Source: Oscheius sp. JU75
Lineage: Eukaryota; Nematoda; Chromadorea; Rhabditida; Rhabditidae
Assembly: GCA_037178855.1 (NCBI GenBank)
Contig: JASJZC010000007.1
Location: 5,828,001-5,892,000, forward strand
Direction of reading: 5' to 3'
Length of the DNA: 64,000 nucleotides
In this document: positions 12,437 to 27,319 of the stretch, piece by piece
Layout: each line of letters starts with the position of its first letter
Numbering within the stretch: position 1 is the first letter of the stretch
Notes under the pieces: model-generated
Database searches by the model: none
The model's input: the letters and a program-made list of their open reading frames with translations, nothing else
Told to the model about the DNA's origin: nothing
Translations under genes and position numbers: made by a program

Positions 12437-13491
12437 TTTATTGACTTGCAAACAATTTTTTCATTCGTTGTAATTACCATTATGATGTACCACGTCTGCC
12501 CATTTCACGGGTAGCTTACGGATATCACGCTAGTAGAACATCTTGGGTTTCGACGCGAAGAAGTTTGTCAACCAGGTTTTGAGTGCGTCGTCGGAACCGA
12601 ACTGTTGTCCTCCAATCTCGTTGTTGAGAGTCCGGAATAGATAATAGTCGGAAGGGGCAAGGTCCGGGCTATAAGGAGGATGGGGTAAAATTTCCCAACC
12701 CAGGTCGTGGATCTTGGAGCGAGTGAGTTTTGCAACATGGGGACGCGCGTTGTCCATCTGTAGGATGACCTTCGACTTCAGCGGTCGTTTCTGACGAAGT
12801 GCAACGGCAACCTTCTCAAGTTGCTGGCTGTATATGGCGGCCGTAAGGGTAGTTCCAGCATCCAGCAGTTTCCAGTGCACCATTCCTTCGATATCCCAGA
12901 AAACACAGAGCATAATCTTCTTTGATGGGTGTCAGATTTCACATCAGGAATTGGTGTCTGCCCTGGACCCACCCATTGACGCTTCCTTCGGAAGTTTACG
13001 TACGTTACCCACTTCTCATCCGCCGTCACCAGGTGTGGTAAAAAGGATTTCCTCTCATACCTGGACAGGAGAGAATGGGTGACGGACATGCGCTGCCACT
13101 TCTGGATGTCACTCAGGTCATGCGGCAACCAAGTGCCCAGTTTCTTCATAAATCTCATTTGCTTCAAATGATGTTCCACTGCGGCATGACTGACAGACAG
13201 TGCCTCTGCTAGTTCACGGGTAGTCTGCCGATTGTTCTCATTCACGAGCTGCTGCAGCAGCGATTCATCAAAACTTCTTGGCCGACCTGACCTTGGCTCA
13301 TCTTCGACGCTTTTGTCCCCAGACCGAAAGCGACGGAGCCACGACTGGCATACCCTCGTAGACGTCGTCCCTTGGCCATAAACATCGTTGATATTAGCCG
13401 CCGTTTGGACTCCATTCGTACCTTTGAGGAACTCGTATAACATGACATGTCGCAGATGGTAGGGTGGCAGGTCATCAATAGTCCGGATCAA
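12437..13491 (-). pseudogene. Mariner transposase, frameshifted and truncated by a stop
   Basis: The minus-strand frame holds the N-terminal helix-turn-helix region (VMLYEFLKG, SRVCQSWLRRF-like segment) and a WVPHEL-type linker, here TWLPHDLS. The catalytic triad residues of a DD34D enzyme are visible: TADEKW, MDNARPH and PYSPDLAPSDYYLF. A one-base loss near 12930, at the normally conserved segment before MLCVFWD, shifts the frame. An in-frame TAG at 12530-12532 then cuts off about 25 C-terminal codons that otherwise read on toward 12437. Two independent lesions mean the enzyme is dead. The frame before 13440 is uncertain, because the usual start would be the Met at VMLYEF. Confidence 0.93.
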
Positions 13492-13629
13492 AACGAACAG
13501 AGAATAGAGAATAAGAAGAAAAGAGGTGGTGTCTTGCCTGGTGGTGGTAGAGGACTGAGTGAGCTACACGAGGTGCTATATCAATAGCTCGGACGTTGTC
13601 GTACACAAGACAAAGGACATGTTTACAAA

Positions 13630-13657
13630 AAACGATAAGACTTTGTTGCCAACCCAA
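13630..13657 (-). repeat. Right terminal inverted repeat of mariner
   Basis: Reads GTTGCCAACCCAA at its outer end before TA. It is the inverted partner of the left end at 12394. Confidence 0.9.
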
Positions 13658-16242
13658 TAGTTTTGGCATATGCCGTGGACCGAAATCGTTGTGAAAGTAT
13701 ATTTTGAAAACCGATCCATTTCTGATTTCTCTGCTTTGTTGTATAGAACTTTTTTCTTTTTCTTGCCAATATATCTTCAGGAAATGCAATAGAAGTTTTT
13801 TCCGATGAGCTTCTTGTTCGACTATCACCTCGGTATTCCCGGCTAAGAAACTGAAAAGCTATTCAAATTGTTTGTAAACGTTACTTTATTGCAAGAAATT
13901 CAGCGTCTCCCAAAACGAAGCTATTAAGCTGACATTGTCAAGCATTTGCCCTCTTGCACAAAAAACCGCAACTTTTACACTAAACTTCTGTTGCACTTTT
14001 CAGCAACGCTGTTCACAAAGCGCATGATTTCGATCCACACTAATGGTTGTGTGTATCAAGCCGCAAATGTCGGTAGTTTACAACGCAAGTTCATTAACGA
14101 CCTCATGAAATTGTTCCGCTCTGCCCAAAATAACAGTTTCTTCCTATGGCAGACTCCGCTCTCTGTTTTCTCCAGATTGAGTCCAAAATTTTTGCGGATA
14201 AACAAGCCGCCTCCATGAATACGCAAGAGATTGGACCATTACTCTATTGTTGCAATGGAATGGGTTCTTGTGTGTACCCAAGGAAGATATTTTTTTTCAA
14301 ACACCTTGTCTTGGAAACAATGAGAGCGAGACGAAGGAATCTGCCTTTGGATAAACCGCGAATGGCTCCAAATTTCCGTCTTGCGGTCAACCTTGACGGC
14401 GCCATTCATAATTCGATTACTGCTAATGGGCTCGTTTCTCTCTTGACTCTCTTCTCTGACAAAGCCCACTTCACCTGAAGAACACAATCATGACCTTTTT
14501 GCCGTTACGCATTCGACTTGTGCACCAGTAGGCCTGTTCAAACATGTCGGTAAAATGTTTGATTTATTGTGTCATCTCTTTCGGGCACAAGCCATTTGAA
14601 TTTTTGGGCGGAAGATACGACTCATTTGAACGCAGTCTCGTTCTTCATATGTTTCGCCTTTTTTTGTTTTTCCAAAGTATGAGCAGAGCCATCTGGGCAA
14701 TTTAGACTGCGCATCATCTGCAAGTAACTCAATGTCTGCAATACTCAGCCAATCTCTTGCTTATTAGTAATATAGTTTCAAAGACTTGAAAATCCATACA
14801 TTCTAATATGTTAGGCCCGCTTTCCGTAAGTGCGTAATACACAATGAGATTGCCTTGGCAACCTATCGGAAAGCATTTTTCTCGTGGACCTCCAGCGCCC
14901 AACCAAAACAAAATTGTTAAGTTCGCCAGGTACATGCCATAGTTTGTGCCTGCGTAAAAACGATTTATTGAAAATTAAGTGTCGCCCCTCTTTCTTCTTG
15001 ACCTTTCGGCGCCATGAACATTGCTGCGGCAAGTGCTCAACCACTATGAAATGACTTTCAATCAATGTAATTTTCTCCCCTCTCTTCTAGTACAACCATT
15101 TTTCCTCTCCATCCTGGTGTAAAGTATATAATTGGAAAAAGACTTTTTGGCTAGTGGACTGACCTTGTCTTCCGTTCAAATTCTTCCCCTTTCTCGCTTT
15201 CTCCACAGATGCTATCTTTGAACGCAATCAAATAGCCATGAATATATGCAGTTTCGGGACAAAAATAAATGAAACCTTGCAATTTTATGGCGTCAAAGAA
15301 CAGAAATGATACTGATTAAACAAACCTGTTCCGCGCAAGTTGCTTCCTTGAAGTGAATTTGGAGGCAAGCGATGTGGCAAAAGGGCTAACTGAGAAATAA
15401 GACCATAATTAGCTCCTCAACTAACAGAGACACCCGTGCGACATTCTCCTCCCAAATTTATTGTGGGTAGCAATTTAAGAAGTGCGCCATGGAGCAGAGC
15501 AATCACGTGTTAGTAAAGACCACTTATCAAATCTAACTGCGTTTTGACCTTGGCCGGACGCCCGGATTTTAGTCTTCTTCACACAAACAATTTGCTTCTG
15601 GCCCCCCAATTGTATCAATTTAGTCGCCGTTCTGATGCTCGGTGCGCGTTTTTCTCTAAAGCGGAAATACAACATGATTTACATTGACTCACATTCGTTT
15701 TCCAGCTGTCGGCTGTTTATCCTAAAACATAAACCATTCTTCAAAAAGCCAATTGCATATCAGAAACCTCTTATTTGCACATTGTTTAGCATGAATATTT
15801 GAGCAACCCATTTCGTTTCAGCTCACATCAGTCCGAAAATGTGAATCTGTCGTAATTCTGTCAACATTGCATGGGTCGACCTATCAGGTTGCGGGAGACC
15901 GCATTCATTTCCTTGTTCTTTCGCTCCTTTTTGTTCATATATCTCTATCCATTAACTCATCGTTGAAATATGGTACTTCTTCATAGTTCAGAGAAGGGAG
16001 TTTTCTTATGAATCACCCTTATTTCCAAATATAATGCTATAAACCGAGCTCATTTGAAAGTTCCCAGCCGTTTCCCCGCGCAAAGGTGCCTATCCCCTGC
16101 GGAATAGGTCTTCCTTCCATTTGGCTTCGTCCCCCGTCTTCAGTGCCAATTTAGCTCTGGAGTAAAATACTTCTTGGAAACCATTTTATTTTCTGATTTC
16201 GATACTTTCAGATTGTCTTGTTAGTCTCAAAATGCGAAGGTA
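13658..16242. other. Intergenic, no recognised gene
   Basis: About 2.6 kb with only short, family-less frames such as those at 13946-14478. It presumably contains the promoter of the exchanger gene. A TTTCAG acceptor ending at 16210, shortly before the first ATG, suggests trans-splicing or a leader intron. Confidence 0.45.
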
Positions 16243-16243
16243 A
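16232..16243 (+). promoter_or_regulatory. Four-codon uORF overlapping the exchanger start codon
   Basis: ATG CGA AGG TAA begins at 16232. Its stop codon shares two bases with the start ATG of the exchanger at 16243 (TAATG). If the transcript begins at the acceptor ending at 16210, this is the first AUG, and the exchanger must be reached by leaky scanning or termination-reinitiation. Confidence 0.55.
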
Positions 16244-19200
16244 TGTACCTACTACTAGTTACCCTTCTGTTTGCCGGAGCCACGGCCTCCGGTAACATCA
16301 CAACCTGCTCAGAAGCTAAACCGTGCTCTCCCGGTGTCATATTGCCAATTTGGCAGCCAAGTGTGAGTCAGTTCAGGGAATGATTCGAATAAGTTCAATA
16401 TAGGGAAATCTTGAACAATGTACAATAATCTTCCGAGCAGCTGTATACCTCATTGCCCTTATCTACTTCTTCTTTGGGGTTTCGATCGTAGCAGATAGGT
16501 AACTTGCTTGCCCTTCGATGTTGGATAAGGCAATAAACTCAGATTCATGGCCGCAATTGAAGTGATCACTTCACAGGAACGAGAGGTGAAGCTGAAAAAG
16601 ATCACCGGAGAGCCATACACTGTTCTGATTCGAGTTTGGAATGAGACCGTCAGTAATCTGACGCTGATGGCCCTTGGTAATTAATTATTGACCGACTAGG
16701 AAACAATCGGCTTCAGGTTCCTCAGCTCCTGAGATTCTTTTGTCTGTCATTGAAATCTTCGGTAACAACTTTGAAGCGGGTAAGAATGATAATTTGAACC
16801 GCAACCAGCAAGATTTATAGGTGACCTTGGACCGAGTACGATTGTTGGATCAGCTGCCTTTAATCTGTTCATTATCATTGCCCTGTGCATCTGTGTAAGA
16901 TTAATTGAAACTGTGAACAAAATGTTTACAGGTCATTCCAAATGGAGAAGTACGTCGCGTTCAACACCATCATGTATTTTGGGTAACTGTATGCTGGTCG
17001 ACTTTTGCCTACATTTGGCTCTATCTTATCCTTTGTGTCTTCTCTCCAGATGAGGTCGAGGTCTGGGAAGGAGTTTTGACATTCATCTTCTTCCCCTTAA
17101 CAGTACTTACTGCATATGTTGCTGATCGATACACCGGCGTATTCGGCCAAAGGTATCAGCACACTAATGGGAAGTAGTAAAAAACGTGTCCTAGGCTGAT
17201 CGACGGCCCGCTCAACTCTTTCTTCCGCCGTCGAAGGACGCCACGAGGTGTACGAAGCCCCGAACGAGAGAAGAAAGAGGCCTCTCTCGAAAATGGTGGA
17301 AAGGAAAAGTATGGCACTAGAAAGGATCAGAGTTTGCGATTTATTTAGGCTTTCGCTCCTGAACATGAGCTCAGCTGATGCAGATGCTCTTGCCTTCGAG
17401 GAACACAGAAAACAGTACTTGGACATCTTCAGAGAACTCAGGTGTGCAAAGTGTCATATTACGAATAGGTGAATGTAGAGCATCACACCCTGATGCACCA
17501 GTCGAAGAGTTGGAGAAGTTGGCTACTGAGAGAGTGGTCAGCAAACAGAAGAAGTCTCGAGCTTTCTACCGTATCCAGGTATATCTTTCACAGATGTTTA
17601 CCTTAAAACTGCTTTAGGCGACCAGAAAGATGATCGGAGGAGGTGATATTACCAACAAGAAGCTGAAGAAGAAAGCGGAAGAGCTTGCCGAGCCTCTTGT
17701 CAAGAAGGAGAACATGATTGTAGTGGAGTAAGTACATTTCCAGTCACATCATTCAATTTTTGTAGATTCGATCCTGGACACTACATGTGCCTCGAGAGTG
17801 TGGGAATTATGAAGGTTATTGTCAAGTGTGATCGAGGCATTGCTGACATCAAGAGTCAAGTCTCCGTTCACTACAGAACAGTGCCAGACACTGCCGGGGA
17901 AGGTACCGATTACATCCACACGGAAGGAACGCTTACTTTCGCTCCAGGAGAGACCGAGTACGTGCGAGGTTTTACCGAAAAATGGTGTGTTTAGGAAAGA
18001 GATCGACATTGAAATCGTCGATAACGATATCTATGAGGATGACGAACAGTTCCTTGTCCGCCTCTCTCAAGTTCGTGCCCACAATGTCGAGCATTTCAAC
18101 GCTGTTCCCTGCCGTCTCGGAGCTGCCAGTACTGCTACAGTCCTCATTGTTGATGATGATCATGCTGGAGCTTTCGGGTTCGCCAGTGAAAAGTTCAAGG
18201 TCGTGGAGAGTGCTGGAATGTTCGTTGGAGAGGTTTGTGAAAACGGCGGAAGTAAGCGGAAACCACCCGTTCAGGTCCTCCGCACTCGTGGAGCTCGTGG
18301 AGAGGTAAGCATCCCTTACAAGACACTCGATGGTCAAGCCAAAGCCGGAAAAGACTACGAGGAAAAAGAGGGAGTGCTGCTCTTCAAAAATGAACAGACC
18401 AAGTAGTTCCAACATTTTTAACAAGTATCTTATTCTTTAGAGCACACATTGAAATCCCGATCGTAAACGATGATGAGTACGAGAAGAACGAGGACTTCTA
18501 CATCCAATTGGGAGAGCCAATTTGGCATAGAGAGATGACCAGCGACGTAAGTGACTATTACTCATGTTCTATAAAAAGAAAGTCCCAGGACGAGGGAATT
18601 GAAGGTCGACCGGTTTTAAGTCTTTCGAGATGTAAAGTGGTCATCACTGAGGACAAGGAATTCAAGGTAGTCATTTATCACAACAGAATGAACATCAAGA
18701 ATTCAGGGATTCGTCGATCGGATGCTCACTAATGCCAACACCTCCATCATGGTTGGTACCAGCAGTTGGAAACAGCAATTCGATGAGGCCTTGACCATTG
18801 AAGCCGGTATTATTCTAAGACGATTGGTGTGAAACGAGAAAATTCAGAGGATGATGTTCCCACGCTCCAGGAAAAGATTATGCATTACATCGCTCTCCCA
18901 TGGAAAATCCTATTCGCCTTCATCCCTCCTACTGACTACGTAAACGGTATTTTTACAATCTGCTTCCCACTTCCGCTTCTCTAGGTTGGCTATGTTTCTG
19001 CGTCGCCATCTTCATGATTGGTCTCCTGACAGCCGTAATTGGAGATTTGGCGAGTCACTTTGGATGTACAGTCGGGATGAAAGACTCCGTCACGGCAATC
19101 TCTCTTGTGGCTATGGGAACTAGTGTTCCTGGTTAGAAAGCAACATTTCGATTTTAAAAATGTGGGCATTCAGACTTGTTTGCCTCTCGAACCGCGGCCA

Positions 19201-19634
19201 TACAAGACCCATGGGCTGACAGTTCGATCGGTAATGTGACTGGATCCAATGCTGTGAATGTCTTCCTCGGTATCGGCATTGCCTGGGCAATTGCGGCCAT
19301 TTACCACGCTGGAAATGGAACCCGCTTCATGTTTGAACCTGAAAAATTTGACCGGTAAACACAACGTTTAGGGTGAATGCTGGATCGTTGGCCTTCTCCG
19401 TAACACTTTTCATCATAGGATCCACAGTTTGTATTGCAGTTCTTCAGTTCAGAAGGTGCTTATTAATCTAGTCATTTTCAAAAATTGAACTGCAGGTTCA
19501 ATGGTAAAGTAAGAGCAGAACTCGGAGGACCTGCAAAGATGAAGTACATCTCAGCAACTATTTTTGTCTCAGTCTGGGTCTTTTACCTTGTTTTCAGTAT
19601 ATTGGAAGCCTATTGCGTCCTTCCTGGTTTTTAA
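16243..19634 (+). CDS. ncx: Na+/Ca2+ exchanger, NCX (SLC8) type
   Basis: Nineteen exons join in frame and total 899 residues; exon ends include 16243-16362, 16404-16498, 16543-16676, 16932-17152, 17766-17957, 17995-18402, 18985-19131 and 19496-19634. The protein opens with a signal peptide (MYLLLVTLLFAGATA). The alpha-1 repeat (GSSAPEILLSVIE, GDLGPSTIVGSAAFN) is followed by a long cytoplasmic loop with two Calx-beta domains. Acidic Ca2+-binding ends are visible in these domains (DNDIYEDDEQF, VDDDHAG, NDDEYEKNEDF). The alpha-2 repeat (AMGTSVPDLFASRTAAIQD, SIGNVTGSNAVNVFLG) closes the protein. It exports Ca2+ in exchange for Na+ at the plasma membrane, and the loop senses cytosolic Ca2+. AATAAA lies at 19660-19665. 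All ion-binding motifs look intact. A tiny uORF overlaps the start. Confidence 0.96.
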
Positions 19635-19878
19635 GTTACATTATAAGTCGAAGAGTTAAAATAAAGAGTGAAAAGTCCTTATCAAACTGCACCATTTAAC
19701 GAATACGGTATGCATATCATTCTGCGTACAGCTCACTTCAACGTGTCTTGTCTCTTCAACAAAAGACGTCTGGCGATCGCCTGATAAGGGGACATCTCTT
19801 CTAGCTTGTTTTCTCCGACTCTGGTCAAATTTTGTCTTTGACTCACTAACCTTCGATAACGTTTTCCCTAGTTCAATT

Positions 19879-24129
<4,251 letters not shown>

Positions 24130-24138
24130 ATGTATATG

Positions 24139-24157
24139 TTTATTGTGGACGGAATAA
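24139..24157. terminator. Back-to-back poly(A) signals of converging genes
   Basis: AATAAA for sec-23 on the plus strand is at 24152-24157. AATAAA for the Gly/Tyr peptide gene on the minus strand is at 24139-24144. The two 3' untranslated regions must overlap. Confidence 0.7.
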
Positions 24158-24185
24158 ATAAGAGATCTACAAAGTGAGTATAAGC

Positions 24186-24514
24186 TTATCCCCATGGTCC
24201 GTATCCACCGTATCCTGGGTAACCTGCAATTTGTTGGTTAACATGCTATTTGGGAAGAATTTAACCTCCATATCCTCCGTAGCCTCCATAAGGGTATCCC
24301 CCGTAACCTCCGTGCCAATGACGCCTCCAAGGTCTGTAACCTCCGAAGCCTGAAAAAAATTGTACTGATCGGACTAAAGAAAGGACACTGTACCTCCTCC
24401 ATAGCCACCATACCCTCCGTAATAACCGGGATAGCCATAGCCACCCCACTGGGCCTCGGCGACAAAAGCTAGGGCGAGAATAGCGGCGAGAGCAAGAAGA
24501 AATTTGGTAATCAT
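24186..24514 (-). CDS. Gly/Tyr-rich secreted peptide, nematode NLP/caenacin type
   Basis: Three exons (24394-24514, 24266-24349, 24186-24223) join in frame to 80 residues. The signal peptide MITKFLLALAAILALAFVAEA is followed by QWGGYGYPGYYGGYGGYGG. An Arg/Trp/His block (YRPWRRHWH) then interrupts further GGY repeats, and the chain ends GPWG. Secreted peptides starting QWG with GGY repeats are the nematode antimicrobial NLP-29/caenacin class, made in the epidermis against fungi and wounding. The basic aromatic block is unusual in that family as I know it. If the exon 2 to exon 3 intron is retained, the frame stops after exon 2 at TAA 24261-24263, giving a 69-residue form. A TATA box lies upstream, and a TTTTTCAG acceptor precedes the ATG. 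Confidence 0.87.
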
Positions 24515-25160
24515 GACTGAAAAATGAGAAGTGACCAAATTTTCCAGGTAAGACAAAGGTAGGAAGTTGGAAAGGAACTGCTGGCTTAGTCGGCCTCGTC
24601 TCGGCTTTTATATGTCAGCCTGTGATCGGCGGTCAGCTTCCCCAATGACGAATGTTCGCTAAACGGGGACAAGATCGAGTTCGCCGGGAGACTGAATCCT
24701 AGTTTCCTACAATAGAGCATACTCTATGTGGGTTCCCTAATCCGCAACTCATACGTCGAACGAGATGATGTTTCTCATAAGTATGTTGAACAAACCAGCC
24801 AAAAAACATATTTGACTTTATAAAACAATAGTAGCAGAAGCTTTTTGAATGGTTCTACGGCACTTATACGATCTTATTGCAGACAATCTCGGAAAACCGA
24901 AAGTTTCATTCGATTCTTTTCATGGTACATCCACAGTCCAATAGTTAACTAGACTTTGTGATCCTTGAGTACATAAGTAATAGATTAGTTGTAATCTTCC
25001 ACTTCCTGGTGTCACTAATTTGTTTTTGTTTACAATTGAGCTTTATCCGCTATTAGCCCTTCGGCAAACTAGGCGGATCGTCAAGTTCTATAACTGCGTC
25101 TGGTTTGGATCGTAATGGCGAAGCGAGACATCGATCGGGCGAACATCGTAAAAGATCAAT
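24515..25160. other. Intergenic, promoter of the Gly/Tyr peptide gene
   Basis: Contains the minus-strand TATA box at 24605-24612 and the acceptor just before the peptide ATG. The remainder holds no recognisable gene and includes the 3' end of the transporter transcript beyond 25161. Confidence 0.5.
24605..24612 (-). promoter_or_regulatory. TATA box of the Gly/Tyr peptide gene
   Basis: TATAAAAG on the minus strand, about 90 bases before the ATG. A TTTTTCAG acceptor ends at 24517, between the TATA box and the ATG, so the leader is either cis- or trans-spliced. Confidence 0.6.
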
Positions 25161-27319
25161 CTAAACTTCATTTTGGATCACTGTAGATTTGAAGCTTCTT
25201 CCAATTTCTTCTGGTCCACCAAGGTGTCTACCAGCGGCGTCCTGTTTTTTCTCTTGCCTAGATATTACTATAGGTAAGTTGCCATGCAACATACTAAAAA
25301 TTCTCTCCTCTTTTCTTGGCATATGCTCAATGAGAGGTTTACCCTTTGTCTCTGGAAGACAACATTCAAAAGCAACAGTATCAATAGAAGTGAAAAGAAT
25401 CATGACGCAGTACGGCAGAGCGACCCACCAGTCTTGCTAAACTTTTGTTCCTTCTGTTGTGATCAAAGAACTACCAGGTACAGAATGAACGGCGAGACGA
25501 CGACTCCAAAGCGATTCCACATTTGAAGCCACGAGTATCCGATATTTCGAATAGGAGTAGGGAACAGCTCACTGCCAACAATACCGTCGGCGATGTAGAC
25601 CTAGAGTGAATAGTTCTATTTTGTTTAAAAAAAACAATACTTGTGATGTCATAGAGCTGGCCAGCAAAATAGCCACTCTGACTTCTTCTTTGAGAGTGAT
25701 TTCGAGATCTACGAAGACCATGTTGTAGTGTTCCATAGAACTTACCAAAGTAATAAGCAAAAACAACAAAGCCTAACGATAACAACATAAGTACAAGTCC
25801 AGAGGTATGAATAAACTTTCTTCCAATGCACTTGAATTTGAGATCAAGGATACCAAAACCGATATTACAGGCATACCTGCAATGTCATCTATTGCACTTG
25901 GTTCACAGTGTAACGGTTACCTCATAAGACCTGTGTAAACCGAGTTCCAGTATATAGACCCGCTCAACTTCTCCATGTTGAACAGGATGCCGTAGTTGAT
26001 AATTGAAGTTGAAAAACTGGAAACTTCCGGTTTGAAATAAACAGTTAGAGCCTACTAGCTGAAAGCGAGAACTGTTGTGACTAAGGCGAGATTCCAGGTT
26101 GAAAAGAGATGGTAGTACGAGTACTGTCTTTGCTTCGCGTTAACTTCCATTGCTCGCTAAACTCGAAATAACTAAGCCAACAACTGTTCTCACTTTATAT
26201 TCGGTTAGCAATACATTTTCAAACTCGTCATCCATCAAATCCAGCTGTCCTGACGTTTTCAACTGGTTTCGAATGACCTCACGGGCTTCGTGTACTTTTC
26301 CACGTGAAACCAGCCATCTAGGAGACTCGTGGATGAAAATTCTGAATAATTAGTCTGCCTTGACAACTGATAGCAAGTGAAACCCGCAAAAGAAGATTGC
26401 AGGCACACAGATGAAGGCGTTTGCAACAGCATAATTGTTCCATTCGGGGAAGTACCAAGCTATAAAGGCCATCAGAGGCATGTTTGGGGACCTAAATTTA
26501 ATGAATGCTTGCACAGTCAAAAATATACCATGTGATAGCCATGCTGATCCACATGCGAAGATGTTTCGGGATGTTTTCCAGAATAAAAATGTTGACAACA
26601 CTGAGTTATTGAAGTTAGTTGTCATGAACATTGAGAGAACCTGATACTTCCGCCAGTGAAGAAACCAACAAGGGTACGGGTAACAGTAAAATGAGTGAGA
26701 TCTTTAGCAAATCCAACCATTAGCCAGCCGCTCATCATTCCGAACATGGTCAAGAGCATTGACTTTATGATGTTTTATTAGCTGTTTGGAGAAGAAACCC
26801 ACGTTTTTCCTTCCAAACGAATCCGAAAGCTGACCAAAGACAACAGACCCAACAAGAACACCAAACATTTGAATGGAAATACTGTTCTTGACTGTCTTGG
26901 CTTGATTACAGTAGTAGCCCCACTGAAATGGAATTCATTGAACTGTTCACAAGAGAACGCTCACCTCAACATTGACTGATCTAAACTGGTAGCTCATGTC
27001 AAACTGTGAACAGTTAGCAGTTTCACGATAAACGATACAGAGCTCTTTGTCGTGCAACTCAGCACCGAAGAATTTGCCATCACAGCCAGTAATTTTTGGT
27101 GCGGCGCCTGGTATATGTTACTGTTCAATCGAAGCATTGCAAACCTGCGAACATCATGTAGAATTGAGAATTGACATGTGTGAGGATCATTAGTTCAGCT
27201 GCTATGCAGACATATACAACGTACCTGCAAGAGATTTGATAGTTGACAAATACAAAGTCTTACCATCCCATTTGAATGTAGTCATCGAGTTTCTTCTCAT
27301 GCTTTCCCGCTTCTCCCAT
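25161..27319 (-). CDS. SLC22-type organic ion transporter (major facilitator)
   Basis: Fourteen exons (first 27264-27319, then 27145-27224, 26965-27107, 26803-26922, 26641-26762, 26529-26600, 26384-26491, 26215-26341, 26056-26156, 25921-26016, 25746-25876, 25641-25687, 25475-25600, last 25161-25436) join in frame to 534 residues, the usual family size. After the first membrane helix there is a Cys-containing extracellular loop. Family signatures follow: GQLSDSFGRKN, the ENIPKHLRMWI motif after helix 4, FIHESPRWLVSRG, ELFPTPIRNIGYSW, and the closing LPETKGKPL. These proteins move organic cations, carnitine or anions across the plasma membrane; the substrate cannot be told. Several long open frames on this strand overlap introns, and the correct path was set by these motifs. 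Confidence 0.92.

Larger units (their letters stand above)
12394..13657 (-). mobile_element. Tc1/mariner-family mariner element, inactive
   Basis: The element is 1,264 bases long and is flanked by TA on both sides (12392-12393 and 13658-13659), the usual target duplication. Its ends are inverted repeats of about 28 bases beginning TTGGGTTGGCAAC, with a few mismatches between left and right. Length, TA target and the transposase inside all fit the mariner group. The transposase is broken, so the copy cannot move by itself. It sits between genes and interrupts none that can be seen. Confidence 0.95.

Noticed and set aside
26560-26645. Possible frameshift in the SLC22-type gene around the fifth exon
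   Set aside because: A GTTCTC donor and CTCAG acceptor restore the frame and expose the family motif ENIPKHLRMWI, so the gene is intact.
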